From Desulfopila inferna (lineage in GTDB: Bacteria; Desulfobacterota; Desulfobulbia; Desulfobulbales; Desulfocapsaceae): a DNA stretch of 64,000 bases. Location of the stretch: the NCBI RefSeq assembly GCF_016919005.1, contig NZ_JAFFQE010000005.1, positions 124,001 through 188,000 of the forward strand. Reading direction: 5' to 3'. A program made the translations under genes and the position numbers. This document shows positions 54,009 through 62,317 of the stretch, one piece after another. Under the pieces are notes generated by a model. The model saw nothing but the letters and a program-made list of their open reading frames with translations. It had not been told where the DNA came from and searched no databases. Within the stretch, counting starts at the first letter, position 1, and the number at the start of each line of letters is the position of its first letter.

Positions 54009-54545
54009 TTATTGCCAGAATTCCGGGTACTTACGGCTTTTTGGCATATTGTTGAAAAGAAGAGCGACGATGAGCATGATCATTGCCCCGGAGGCAGTGG
54101 GAATTATGACGTACATGTAACCAAGATTATGAATACTTTCTCCGCCTATCACAGCGATCAGGGCAGTTGCCCCTCCCGGAGGATGGAGGGTCTTGGTGAA
54201 ATGCATGACAGCAATGGAGGTGGAGACCGCCAGGGCCGCTGCCAGCCAGAGATCGCCGCCGAACAATTGGAAGGCGGTCACTCCGATTATGGCCGAGAAG
54301 ACATGGCCGCCGATCAGATTCCTCGGCTGGGCCAGAGGACTGCGGATGGCGCCGTAGATAAGGACGGCCGAAGCGCCGAAGGAGCCAATTATCATGAGCA
54401 TGCCGGTCTGGTCGAGCATCTTGTAATGAATCAGGGAAACAGCGGCAATGCCGAGAAAGCTGCCAATCCAGGACCAGAGAATCTCCATCGAACCTACCTG
54501 CGGCGGACTCTGCCCGCCTCCCTTCATTTTCTCCCAGTAACTCAT
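54009..54545 (-). CDS. HPP family membrane protein
   Basis: 178 residues with about four membrane helices. It contains the family motif HPPGGATALIAVIGG (with TKTLHPPGG), preceded by LAVSTSIAVMHFTKT, and QPRNLIGGHVFSAIIGVTAF. HPP proteins are implicated in nitrite or small-ion transport in chloroplasts and bacteria. Its start overlaps the stop of the upstream CBS gene by ATGA. In many bacteria HPP and CBS domains are fused, so the two products likely work together. Confidence 0.9.
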   Translation of the reverse strand: MSYWEKMKGGGQSPPQVGSMEILWSWIGSFLGIAAVSLIHYKMLDQTGMLMIIGSFGASAVLIYGAIRSPLAQPRNLIGGHVFSAIIGVTAFQLFGGDLWLAAALAVSTSIAVMHFTKTLHPPGGATALIAVIGGESIHNLGYMYVIIPTASGAMIMLIVALLFNNMPKSRKYPEFWQ

Positions 54546-55162
54546 TTTTTGGGTTTCTCCTGGTAGACATTGAGGGAATGCGCCAGATCGGTGCGTGTCA
54601 CCATGCCAATCAGCCGTTGATCCGCATCGACAATCGGAAGGCGGTTGATCTGTTTATCGGCAAAAATCGAAGATATGGCGCCCACAGTCATTTCCGCTGC
54701 TCCGCTGATGGGGGGCCGGGACATAATGTCGCCAATAGTTCGATTGTGCAGCCTACCGATCATGCAGCTCCTGTCGTTGAGGCAGTGAGTGGCGATCTGC
54801 ATAAAGGATGGTGTGGCACCAAAGCCCATTTCCTTTAGAAAATCCTTCTCCGATACGACCCCGACAAGGATTCCCTGACGATTCACCACTGGAGCACCCG
54901 ATATCTGCTTTTCGGCCAGCAGGGCTGCGGCATCGACAAGGGCCATTTCCTGATCGACCACCACCACCGATGTCGTCATGATGTTGACGGCTTTCAGATC
55001 GGTGAGCAAACGTTGTATCGCCAGTGCATAAGCGGCCTTATAGATTTCCTTAAAATCACCGGGGGTAATGTCGAGATAGCCCGGAATGCGTTTCATCGCC
55101 TCGAGCACATCCTGCTCGGAAATTTCCAGAGGACCGCGCTCTTCCGAAAGTACTTCCTTCAT
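54542..55162 (-). CDS. CBS-domain pair protein, partner of HPP protein
   Basis: 206 residues. A helical N-terminus (about 1-55) followed by two CBS domains: VNIMTTSVVVVDQEMALVDA..ISGAPVVNRQGILVGVVSEKD and IGDIMSRPPISGAAEMTVG..INRLPIVDADQRLIGMVTRTD (each quoted in part). CBS pairs bind adenine nucleotides and gate transporters. AAAAGGAG precedes the ATG at 55162, and the stop overlaps the HPP gene. Confidence 0.9.
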   Translation of the reverse strand: MKEVLSEERGPLEISEQDVLEAMKRIPGYLDITPGDFKEIYKAAYALAIQRLLTDLKAVNIMTTSVVVVDQEMALVDAAALLAEKQISGAPVVNRQGILVGVVSEKDFLKEMGFGATPSFMQIATHCLNDRSCMIGRLHNRTIGDIMSRPPISGAAEMTVGAISSIFADKQINRLPIVDADQRLIGMVTRTDLAHSLNVYQEKPKK

Positions 55163-55335
55163 GATTTTTCTCCTTTTGAATCACCGGAAGTCCGGCTGGA
55201 TCTCTGGGCAATTATCTAATAAGAGTAAAGCATTTTTAAATAAAAGATAATTTGACATAGGTCAAATCGGGATGATTGCCTTCTTATGGGGCTTAAACAA
55301 ATACAAACCGGCACAAAGCGGAGGCAGTTGCAGGG
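55163..55335. other. Intergenic region upstream of the CBS gene
   Basis: AT-rich spacer that should hold the CBS-HPP operon promoter; contains TTTGACATAGGTCAAA (about 55251-55266), an inverted repeat TTTGAC..GTCAAA resembling an FNR/HcpR-type operator. Inference from base pattern only. Confidence 0.4.
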
Positions 55336-55533
55336 CCAGCAAAAGCGTTGGGCTTCCTTACGTCAGCACCAACCTACTGGAATGCCGCAATCGAATTTTG
55401 AAAGGGTAGGTTGGCGGTGAGCCTGGCGAACCCCATCAATTTAAAGTTTATTTGCAACTCATGGATAAGTTGCTTTTTTGACCATTGTTTGCAAATAGTA
55501 GAGCAAAAACACACTAAATCCGGAAGAGCCAAA
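55336..55533. repeat. Dispersed intergenic repeat, copy 2
   Basis: About 200 bp homologous along its whole length to 38279-38480 (CAGCAAAAGCG, TGGGCTTCCTTACGTCAGC, GTAGGTTGGCGGTGAGC, GCGAACCCCA, CTAAATCCGGAAGAGCC). The copies differ at many positions, so the duplication is not recent. No coding capacity. Confidence 0.75.
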
Positions 55534-55545
55534 AAATATTTTCAG

Positions 55546-55640
55546 AAATGAGGGCCTGCCAAAAATCTGCGGCTCGAGAGATTGGACTTTCTCGAAGTCG
55601 GTCTATGCCCGGTACGGGTGCTTATCGCGATGACATCTTT
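55546..55640 (+). repeat. Partial copy of the orphan structured element
   Basis: Reads GAGGGCCTGCC...CTCGAGAGATTGGACTTTCTCG, then GTCTATGCCCGGTACGGGTG, CTTATCGCGATGACATC, comparable to GTTTATGCCCGTAGGACGCC, CTATCGCAGAGCTCATC at 17367-17402. The rest of the element seen at 17403-17590 is missing here; it runs into the stop of the minus-strand isomerase gene. Similarity was judged by eye. Confidence 0.4.
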
Positions 55641-56429
55641 TTAACGGAGGAACATTTCCTTAATGCGTTCGCGACTGTCGACCAGCATTTGCCTGTCTTC
55701 TTCGAACACTTCAAAGGTAACGGTGCTGTCATAACCGATCTGCTGCAGTTGTCGTATCAGCTCATCAAAATCAATCGATCCCTTCCCCACCGAGAAATGA
55801 TCATCTCTCCGGCCCCGATTGTCGCTGATATGCAAATGGCCGATCCGTTCGCCGAAATTTTCGGCAAGGTGCAGCAGACGTTTTCCGCTTTTATCGTCAA
55901 TATTGGCGTGTCCGGTATCCAAAGTCAGCTTGAGGGATGGGAATTCCCTGAAGATTTCCTCGAAATCATGAGGTTCCACACCGGACATATATCTTGGAAA
56001 CATATTTTCGAGGCAGATTTCCATCCCGCCGGCAGCAGCGGTAATTTCCTGCAGAAACTCGTAGGCATACCCTCGCACCGTATCCATGACAAAGCTGCCC
56101 AGACCGCTGACCACACTGGGATGCAGCACGACCTTTGAAGCCCCCAGTTCGATAGCCAGCTCCAGGGAACGGTGCATTTCCGTCACCGATGCCCTGCGAA
56201 TACTTTCGGTGAGATCGGCAGTGGATACAAAGGTGGGCATATGACAGACCAGATCCAGACCGTTATTCCCGAGGGCATTAACGATATCGTTTTTATTTGC
56301 AGCAATGACACGGTAATGCGCCATGGGCGGATCCATGGCCAGTTCGACGTAGTCGAATCCCAATCGGCCTATCGCCTCTATTTCCTCAAGGACAGGCAGA
56401 ACAGGGAAATTCATGGCTCCGAATTGCAT
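55641..56429 (-). CDS. Sugar phosphate isomerase/epimerase (xylose-isomerase-like TIM barrel)
   Basis: 262 residues. AP_endonuc_2-type TIM barrel with FDYVELAMDPP, DLVCHMPTFVS, ASKVVLHPSVVSGLG, ICLENMFPRY, LKLTLDTGHANI and GHLHISDNRGRRDDHFSVGKG, which carry the metal-binding Glu/Asp/His residues. It probably isomerises or cleaves a small sugar or cyclitol; substrate unknown. AAGGAAGTG precedes the ATG. Last gene of a minus-strand run that starts with the Ser/Thr kinase. Confidence 0.88.
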   Translation of the reverse strand: MQFGAMNFPVLPVLEEIEAIGRLGFDYVELAMDPPMAHYRVIAANKNDIVNALGNNGLDLVCHMPTFVSTADLTESIRRASVTEMHRSLELAIELGASKVVLHPSVVSGLGSFVMDTVRGYAYEFLQEITAAAGGMEICLENMFPRYMSGVEPHDFEEIFREFPSLKLTLDTGHANIDDKSGKRLLHLAENFGERIGHLHISDNRGRRDDHFSVGKGSIDFDELIRQLQQIGYDSTVTFEVFEEDRQMLVDSRERIKEMFLR

Positions 56430-56468
56430 ATCTTCACTTCCTTTCTCAAATCTAATGAATGAAGCTGC

Positions 56469-57122
56469 CTAAATGCTTTTCAGCAGGCAGCTACCTGACT
56501 TGGTGGATATTTCCGCCTCGAGATAAGGGGTGCTCATCTCCGGCAGGATCTGAAGCTCGATCAAATCCAGGGCGCCGATATCCTCAAGCTGCCTGGCAGT
56601 CCATTCCACAAAGGGGGTAAAGAGTCTCAGGGCCTGCAGGCGACACCCCAGATCCACCATTTTGGCGGCGGGATGCTCGTCGGTTTGCCAGCTGATAATA
56701 TAGGGCAGCATACCGCCTGCCAGCAGCCTGCCGTCATCGGGCACGCCGAAATACCAGCGCAGATCGCCACGGCTCACAGGCTGTGGAGCACCGAAGGAAA
56801 TTTCAGCAATGTTCAAAGCACCAGTAATATCATCGGTGTTCACCACCCAGGTGAGCAGGCCGGGTCCATCGGCGAGGCGACGGCGCACCAGGGGATCGTC
56901 CAAGCCGAACCAGCGCGGCTGCAGCGGCTGTTCTCCCTCCGGGTCGATGGCGATAATCTCGAGAAAGACGGCATCGTCCAGCTTGGTCAGACAGTTATGG
57001 GTACCCATGCGCGGATGACTGCCGCCCAGGGGAATCTCGATGCCCAGCTGCTCTTTGACATATTGTCTGCCCTGCGCCAATGTTTGCGCGCCGATGACCA
57101 GATGATCGAGGTTGGTTCTCAT
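56469..57122 (-). CDS. VOC-fold glyoxalase-like protein
   Basis: 217 residues from the ATG at 57122, with GGGAG upstream. LDHLVIGAQTLAQGRQYVKE, then GGSHPRMGTHNCLTKLDDAVFLEIIAIDPEG (quoted in two parts: GGSHPRMGTHNC and DDAVFLEIIAIDP) match the Glyoxalase_3-like group of the vicinal-oxygen-chelate superfamily. Possible metal ligands are the His of LDHLV and Glu of FLEIIA. Activity unknown. 39 bp before the isomerase gene. Confidence 0.85.
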   Translation of the reverse strand: MRTNLDHLVIGAQTLAQGRQYVKEQLGIEIPLGGSHPRMGTHNCLTKLDDAVFLEIIAIDPEGEQPLQPRWFGLDDPLVRRRLADGPGLLTWVVNTDDITGALNIAEISFGAPQPVSRGDLRWYFGVPDDGRLLAGGMLPYIISWQTDEHPAAKMVDLGCRLQALRLFTPFVEWTARQLEDIGALDLIELQILPEMSTPYLEAEISTKSGSCLLKSI

Positions 57123-57284
57123 TAGTACCTTACTCCCGAAAGGCTGACAAAAATACAAGAAAAAGGGAAACGTATTTGAAATCGCTAAACTACATCTACA
57201 ACCAAGGTACTTATCCCGGCCGCTTGCGGCTTGACGGGGTTGATACCCCTTCTCGCTTAAGTGAATTAATGGTTTTTGAGCCTC

Positions 57285-58091
57285 TCAGCCGAACATCTCA
57301 CTGCGCACATGATCAAGTGCCGGAAAGGTTTTTCGAACTTCAGCCAGGTGCTTCATGTCGACCTCAGCGGATATCGTGGTAACGCTGTCCCTTGCCTGGG
57401 AGATCACCACACCCCAGGGATCGACAACCATGCTTCTGCCGAAACTGACGTAGCTGGGAGGACAGCTGCCATATTGACCGGCGGCGGCCACATAACAGAG
57501 ATTCTCGACAGCTCTGGCACGCAGGAGCAGCTCCCAATGATCCTTGCCGGTCATCATGGTAAATGCCGCCGGTACCAGTATCACCTGAACACCGCGGGCA
57601 GAAAGAACCCGGAACAGTTCCGGAAAGCGTAAATCATAGCAGGTGGCCATGCCGAAGATGATGCCGTCTACTGTAAATGTTACGACCTCATTCCCTGCCG
57701 TTATGGTCTCGGATTCGAAATACTTCCGACCACCGGGCACTTCCACGTCAAATAGATGTATTTTACGATATTTTGCGACGATATCACCCAGGGGATCAAA
57801 AACAACTGCGGTATTATGGATATCACTGCCGGATTTCTCCAGAAAAGAGCCGCAGTGAATAAAGACCTTGTGCTCAATCGCCTTTTCCTGTACACGGCCG
57901 AGGCTCATGGAATTATGCAGTTCCTCACTGTTTTTGCGCCAGTGTTTTTCGGGGCCCAGGAAATTGAAATATTCCGGCAGCATTATCAGACGGGCACCTT
58001 CCCTGGCCTGCACATCGATGAGTCTTTCTGCCTCGGCAAGGTTTTCCGCCTTATCCTTTTGGGTGTTCATCTGCACTAATCCGATTCTCAT
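57285..58091 (-). CDS. Carbon-nitrogen hydrolase (Nit/omega-amidase-like)
   Basis: 268 residues from the ATG at 58091 (AAAGGG upstream). The nitrilase catalytic triad is visible: Glu in MLPEYFNFL, Lys in KYRKIHLFDVE and Cys in GMATCYDLRFPELFR. Closest in style to Nit1/Nit2 enzymes that deaminate oxidised glutathione or alpha-ketoglutaramate (metabolite repair). Encoded downstream of the phosphoesterase gene on the same strand, 52 bp away. Confidence 0.92.
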   Translation of the reverse strand: MRIGLVQMNTQKDKAENLAEAERLIDVQAREGARLIMLPEYFNFLGPEKHWRKNSEELHNSMSLGRVQEKAIEHKVFIHCGSFLEKSGSDIHNTAVVFDPLGDIVAKYRKIHLFDVEVPGGRKYFESETITAGNEVVTFTVDGIIFGMATCYDLRFPELFRVLSARGVQVILVPAAFTMMTGKDHWELLLRARAVENLCYVAAAGQYGSCPPSYVSFGRSMVVDPWGVVISQARDSVTTISAEVDMKHLAEVRKTFPALDHVRSEMFG

Positions 58092-58143
58092 ATTTTCCCT
58101 TTGCATGTCTCGTGGTTCCCAGGCTCACCTACCGATCAGCCCG

Positions 58144-58884
58144 CTATCTCCCTGTTTTCAACCTGGAAGCTAGATATTCCGGCAAGCCGGCCTTGCGCAT
58201 TTTTGTTTGTGTTGTCTGATTGGCATAACTGAACCTGTGAAATATTACCGTTTTTTCGATGTCATCGTAGAGGCAATATGAACCGTCGGCGCTGCCGTCG
58301 CGAGGCTGGCCGATGCTGCCGCAGTTGACGATATAGCGCTGACCTTCCTGCAGATAACGAACCTCTCCGGGCTGCACCTTTTCCAAAGATATTTTCCAGG
58401 AATTCTCTTGAGAGATAAGCTGCGGCCAGTGGGTATGACTGACGAAGGAAAGACGATAGCCGGTTCTGCGAAAGGACCATAATGCCTTGATATACGAGTT
58501 CAGATAGATCCAGGCATCCGGGCTGTGCGGGGAGGCATGACAGTAACAGACGCCATCTATGAGCACCTTGTGCCGGAGGGTCCTGAGAAAGTTGACGCTC
58601 TCATCGCTGAGCTGGTCCATTGTCCAGAAAATTGCGTCGCGGGCATCGGCATGCATTTCGTAGGGGGAACTGTCCCAGATCGCCGCGGAATCATGATTGC
58701 CGAGAACCGCCTCAAGGTTGTCAAGCTCCTGCAGCAGTGTAATGCATTCATTGGGGTCCGGACCGTAGCCGATGATGTCTCCCAGAAAGACAAAACGGTC
58801 GGGTTGCTCTTCGGCCATCACCTCCAGAAAAGCCTGCAGGGCTTCCAGGTTGGCATGAACATCTGCAAAAACGGCGATTTTCAA
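58144..58884 (-). CDS. Calcineurin-like metallophosphoesterase
   Basis: 246 residues. Metal-binding motifs FADVHANLEALQAFL (DxH), GDIIGYGPDPNEC (GDxxGYG), GNHDSA (GNHD), CYCHASP and FVSHTHWP (GHTH-like). YfcE/diadenosine-tetraphosphatase-like fold, acting on a phosphoester not predictable here. Its start overlaps the stop of the Ser/Thr kinase gene by ATGA, so it might oppose or feed that kinase. Confidence 0.92.
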   Translation of the reverse strand: MKIAVFADVHANLEALQAFLEVMAEEQPDRFVFLGDIIGYGPDPNECITLLQELDNLEAVLGNHDSAAIWDSSPYEMHADARDAIFWTMDQLSDESVNFLRTLRHKVLIDGVCYCHASPHSPDAWIYLNSYIKALWSFRRTGYRLSFVSHTHWPQLISQENSWKISLEKVQPGEVRYLQEGQRYIVNCGSIGQPRDGSADGSYCLYDDIEKTVIFHRFSYANQTTQTKMRKAGLPEYLASRLKTGR

Positions 58885-60671
58885 TCGGTTTTACCTTCGG
58901 GTCTGAGAGATTTGGCCACCGAACCGCCGATTTGCTGAAGAAGCTGCATGAAACGGCTTGAAAGAGGAAGAGTTTCGGTGCTGTATACTTTCTTAAAATC
59001 ATCCTGTCCGGCCTCCAGCGTGGCAATCCTGTCCACACTGCGATGCAGATCCTCGTGGACCTTCAGCAATTCCGCCCCCCGCTCCTCTTCATCGAGATGA
59101 CTGACAAACTGCTCCAGCCATTCGCCGTAGGGGCAGGCCGCCGCCGACGGCTTGATCTCCTCGACATGGGTATTTACCGCCTCACTGAGTGAATTGAGGT
59201 GATAGACCCAGGTATCGGCGAGAAACAGTCTCAAATTCTCCAGGGCCACCCCTGCAGGCCTCTCGCTCCGCTGAAGTCGAGGTCCCGGCCCGGATGATGC
59301 CGGTTTGAGTACCCGTACTTTCCGGTTGAGGGTGCGGCTCACCTTGTCGATGGTGCTGCCTCCGAAAAGGCCGGAAAAGGTGGCTGATCTTCGAGGATGA
59401 CGCGGAGGGCCCAGAACGGTAATATCGGCGTTCAGGCTCTCTGCCATCTCTATAATATTTTCAGCTACATTTCCTCTTTTAATGCGCAGCATCACCGGGA
59501 GTTCATATTTTTTCAGGGTTGACATATACCCGTCAATCCTGTGGACCAGCCGGGTTCCAACAACCTCGTTGGTATATTCGACATCCTCCGGCTCGATATC
59601 CTCCTCTTCAAGCACCACCAGAAGGGTGATTTCACCGCCATATACCAGAGCTTCCCGCTTGACCTCCTCTACGACCAGGTCCGCGATATTATCATCCATG
59701 ATACAGCCCAGAATTTGCCGGGCCTCAAGCGGGACGGACATTTTGTTTCTTTCCTTCTTTTCCCGGTAGATGCTGCAGTCCTTCGACTTAAAAAAACTGA
59801 ACAGGGTGGATGGCTTTTCTGTTTTTTCGCCATCTTCAGTGGGTTCAAGACTATCGTAATTGCGGAGATCGTGCTGCAGGTCAGCAACATTCTGGTAACG
59901 GGAACCCAGATCGCGCTTCAGCATTTTCAGGATAATCTGCTGAATAGCGGGAGGAATCGACTGCTCATAATGTCGTGGTGGCACAGGATCTTTATTGAGC
60001 CGCTGCTCCACATCCACAACCTTACTCGAGCGTTTGAAAGGTATTTGCCCGGTCAGCATTTCATAAAAAGTTATACCCAGGCTGTAAATATCGCTTTGTT
60101 TGGAACTCCTGTTGCCGCAAAGCTGCTCCGGTGAAATATAATACGGTGTTCCGTGAGGTTGAGAGAAATCATCGGCCAGGTAGTCGCGCAGGCCGAGATG
60201 ACGGGCAAGTCCGAAATCGACGAGCTTGATACCATCATTGGGAAGAATCATTATGTTTTCAGGTTTGACATCAAGATGGAGCACCGATCTGGAATGTAGA
60301 TAGCCGAGCGCCTGGCAGACCTTGAGGCAGACCGACACCGCCTCCTTTAACGGAAATATCTGGCGGACCTGCAGAGCTGTCTTGAGATCCTGCCCGGCAA
60401 TATACTCCTGAACGAGATAGAGATGTGAGATTGGTCTGACCAGAAACCTGACCACGGTTCGATGATTGAGGTACCGGCTCAGGTATTCTTCGTTCTGATA
60501 ATGGTAAAACAGGACGGGATGATTAAGAATGTTGTCGAGTGGAATTTTCAGGACGACGGAGTTATCCGACAGGCTGTCATCAGCCAGATAGAGATGGGCC
60601 GCAGCCCCTTTATGAAGCAGCTCCTGAATCGTAAACCCATCGATTATATCACCAATTTCAGGTAGTTCCAT
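58881..60671 (-). CDS. Ser/Thr protein kinase fused to UspA and CZB zinc-sensor domains
   Basis: 596 residues. Hanks-type kinase (about 12-275): degenerate Gly loop LLHKGAAAHLYLA, ATP-lysine 42 (VVLKIP), catalytic HLDVKPEN (132-139, a non-RD type), DFGLAR, then GTPYYISPEQ. A UspA-like domain follows (about 320-465; LEARQILGCIMDDNIADLVV, ADITVLGPPRHP). The last about 110 residues look like a CZB chemoreceptor zinc-binding domain: HLNSL, ACPYGEWL and KVHEDLHRSVD supply the 3-His/1-Cys ligands. No membrane segment, so soluble. AGAGGAAAAG precedes the ATG. Kinase and Usp calls are firm; the CZB call rests on the ligand pattern. Confidence 0.9.
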   Translation of the reverse strand: MELPEIGDIIDGFTIQELLHKGAAAHLYLADDSLSDNSVVLKIPLDNILNHPVLFYHYQNEEYLSRYLNHRTVVRFLVRPISHLYLVQEYIAGQDLKTALQVRQIFPLKEAVSVCLKVCQALGYLHSRSVLHLDVKPENIMILPNDGIKLVDFGLARHLGLRDYLADDFSQPHGTPYYISPEQLCGNRSSKQSDIYSLGITFYEMLTGQIPFKRSSKVVDVEQRLNKDPVPPRHYEQSIPPAIQQIILKMLKRDLGSRYQNVADLQHDLRNYDSLEPTEDGEKTEKPSTLFSFFKSKDCSIYREKKERNKMSVPLEARQILGCIMDDNIADLVVEEVKREALVYGGEITLLVVLEEEDIEPEDVEYTNEVVGTRLVHRIDGYMSTLKKYELPVMLRIKRGNVAENIIEMAESLNADITVLGPPRHPRRSATFSGLFGGSTIDKVSRTLNRKVRVLKPASSGPGPRLQRSERPAGVALENLRLFLADTWVYHLNSLSEAVNTHVEEIKPSAAACPYGEWLEQFVSHLDEEERGAELLKVHEDLHRSVDRIATLEAGQDDFKKVYSTETLPLSSRFMQLLQQIGGSVAKSLRPEGKTD

Positions 60672-60951
60672 CTTTTCCTCTCTTTTCTTGTCCGGCCCCT
60701 GGCCGTCGGCATGTTCGGAGGACTCTTCCAGCCTCGCTCCAATAAAATATATGTTTTAGCTCTAGATATTCATAGATCAATCGTATATCTGATCATGAGT
60801 TTTTGCAAGAACGGGCTTTCATCCTTCCGGCTGCTTCTGCAAATGGCCGGCGGAATGGATGGTTGAGATGCCGGGAGAAATGCATAGTATATCGATATGG
60901 AGCTTAATTTGCTCCGGTTTTATACATCTCAACCAAGAAAGAGGTGAAAAA
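60672..60951. other. Divergent intergenic region
   Basis: 280 bp between the kinase gene and a small plus-strand gene; promoters expected. Nothing else recognised. Confidence 0.3.
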
Positions 60952-61230
60952 ATGGTTACAAAAGACGAACTTTGCAAAAAAATAGAAGCGATACATCCTC
61001 ATATGGGAGTTTGCGGCATTGATTTTAATGTCGATTATGACGATAAAGCCGAAGCCTGGGCGGTGGATTACCATCAGGGCAAGCGGCACCTCAGAACTTT
61101 TGTAGATTTCGATGAGGCCGACTCATGTCTTGAAAAGGAAAAATGTTTGCCGCTGGGCCTACAGATAGGCCAGTTAAGAAACAATTTTGAGAAATATATT
61201 CATGAGCATGCCCTTGAAAAGGACAACTAA
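60952..61230 (+). CDS. Conserved-looking small protein of unknown function
   Basis: 92 residues from the ATG at 60952, with AGAGGTG upstream; an in-frame start 93 nt earlier lacks one. Soluble and acidic, MVTKDELCKKIEAIHPHMGV, with CGIDFNVDYDDKAEAWAVDY and a C-terminal helix HEHALEKDN. Three Cys (positions about 8, 21, 63 and one more near 68) are scattered. I know no family for it. It precedes the TPP riboswitch, so it is probably not in the thi operon. Confidence 0.7.
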   Translation: MVTKDELCKKIEAIHPHMGVCGIDFNVDYDDKAEAWAVDYHQGKRHLRTFVDFDEADSCLEKEKCLPLGLQIGQLRNNFEKYIHEHALEKDN

Positions 61231-61340
61231 ACCACCAGGATATCCCGTGCCCTGCACACGACAGGGCAGGAGATACTCATCCACACTACTGCGAGCAAAA
61301 GGTGGTTGACAATAATAGAGCATTACTCTATTTTCTAGTA

Positions 61341-61420
61341 TTTGCAGGGGGTGGCACAATATGCCTGAGATGATACCCATAGAACCTGATCTGGTTTATT
61401 CCAGCGTAGGGAATCGCAAA
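61341..61420 (+). promoter_or_regulatory. TPP riboswitch (THI element)
   Basis: Matches the thi-box consensus: P1 TTTGC/GCAAA closes the element; GGGGGTGGC and CTGAGATGATACCC form the pyrimidine-sensing arm, and GAACCTGATCTGGTT, TTCCAGCGTAGGGAA form the pyrophosphate arm. It lies 86 bp upstream of thiM, so excess thiamine pyrophosphate should repress the thiM-thiE-transporter operon. Confidence 0.95.
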
Positions 61421-61505
61421 AATGAACCATGCTCTTTCACATGTTTCCATCATCTCTGTTTCCACTTGACCCTACAGCTTACTTTCCCAGGAAAAGAGGT
61501 GATAC

Positions 61506-62312
61506 ATGTCGAATCTTGCCGAAAAAGCAGCCGCTAATCTTCGGGCTGTCCGCACCGCCGCGCCCCTGATCCATAATATTACCAATTTTGTGGTGATGAA
61601 TTTCACCGCCAACAGTCTACTCGCCATGGGAGCCTCTCCGGTGATGGCACATGCTGAAAACGAAGTTGTCGATATGGTAGCTCATGCCGGCGCTCTAGTT
61701 CTCAATATCGGCACCTTGACCGATTCCTGGGTGGAATCGATGATCAAGGCGGGTCGGGCTGCTGCAGCACGGAACACTCCCATAATTCTCGATCCGGTGG
61801 GTGCCGGCGCCACTCCACTTCGTACGCAATCGGCCAAAAGGATAATCGATGAGACGCGGGTCGGTATTATCAGAGGAAACGCCTCGGAAATTCTTTCCCT
61901 GCGCCACCCCGATTCCGCCACCAAAGGTGTGGATGCGCTTCATTCAGTGGATGAAGCCGAGGAGAGCGCCAAAGTTCTGGCCAGGGAGCTGGATGCTACC
62001 CTGGCTATCACCGGGCCGGTTGATCTGGTAACCGATGGCGACCGCGTTCTCAAGATCTCCAACGGTCATCCGCTGATGCCTTATATCACCGGGACGGGAT
62101 GCGGTGCAAGCGCTGTAATCGGCGCCTTCGCCGCAGTTGATAAGGATTTCGTCTCGGCGGCGGCGACCGCGCTTGCCTTTTTTGGTCTTGCAGGGGAGAA
62201 GGCAGCTCTCTCTGCCAATGCCCCGGGAAGCTTCATGATCGCCTTGCTCGATGCGCTCTATACCATTTCACCCGTGGATCTGCTAGCCGGCGCCAGGATA
62301 GAGGAAATATAA
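61506..62312 (+). CDS. thiM: Hydroxyethylthiazole kinase ThiM
   Basis: 268 residues. Typical PLIHNITNFVVMNFTANSLL start with GASPVMAHAENEV, then ILDPVGAGATPLRT, GIIRGNASEIL and GTGCGASAVIGAF (catalytic/anion-hole region). It phosphorylates the thiazole moiety of thiamine for salvage. AAGAGGTG precedes the ATG. First gene under the TPP riboswitch, 5 bp before thiE. Confidence 0.96.
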   Translation: MSNLAEKAAANLRAVRTAAPLIHNITNFVVMNFTANSLLAMGASPVMAHAENEVVDMVAHAGALVLNIGTLTDSWVESMIKAGRAAAARNTPIILDPVGAGATPLRTQSAKRIIDETRVGIIRGNASEILSLRHPDSATKGVDALHSVDEAEESAKVLARELDATLAITGPVDLVTDGDRVLKISNGHPLMPYITGTGCGASAVIGAFAAVDKDFVSAAATALAFFGLAGEKAALSANAPGSFMIALLDALYTISPVDLLAGARIEEI

Positions 62313-62317
62313 TTACA

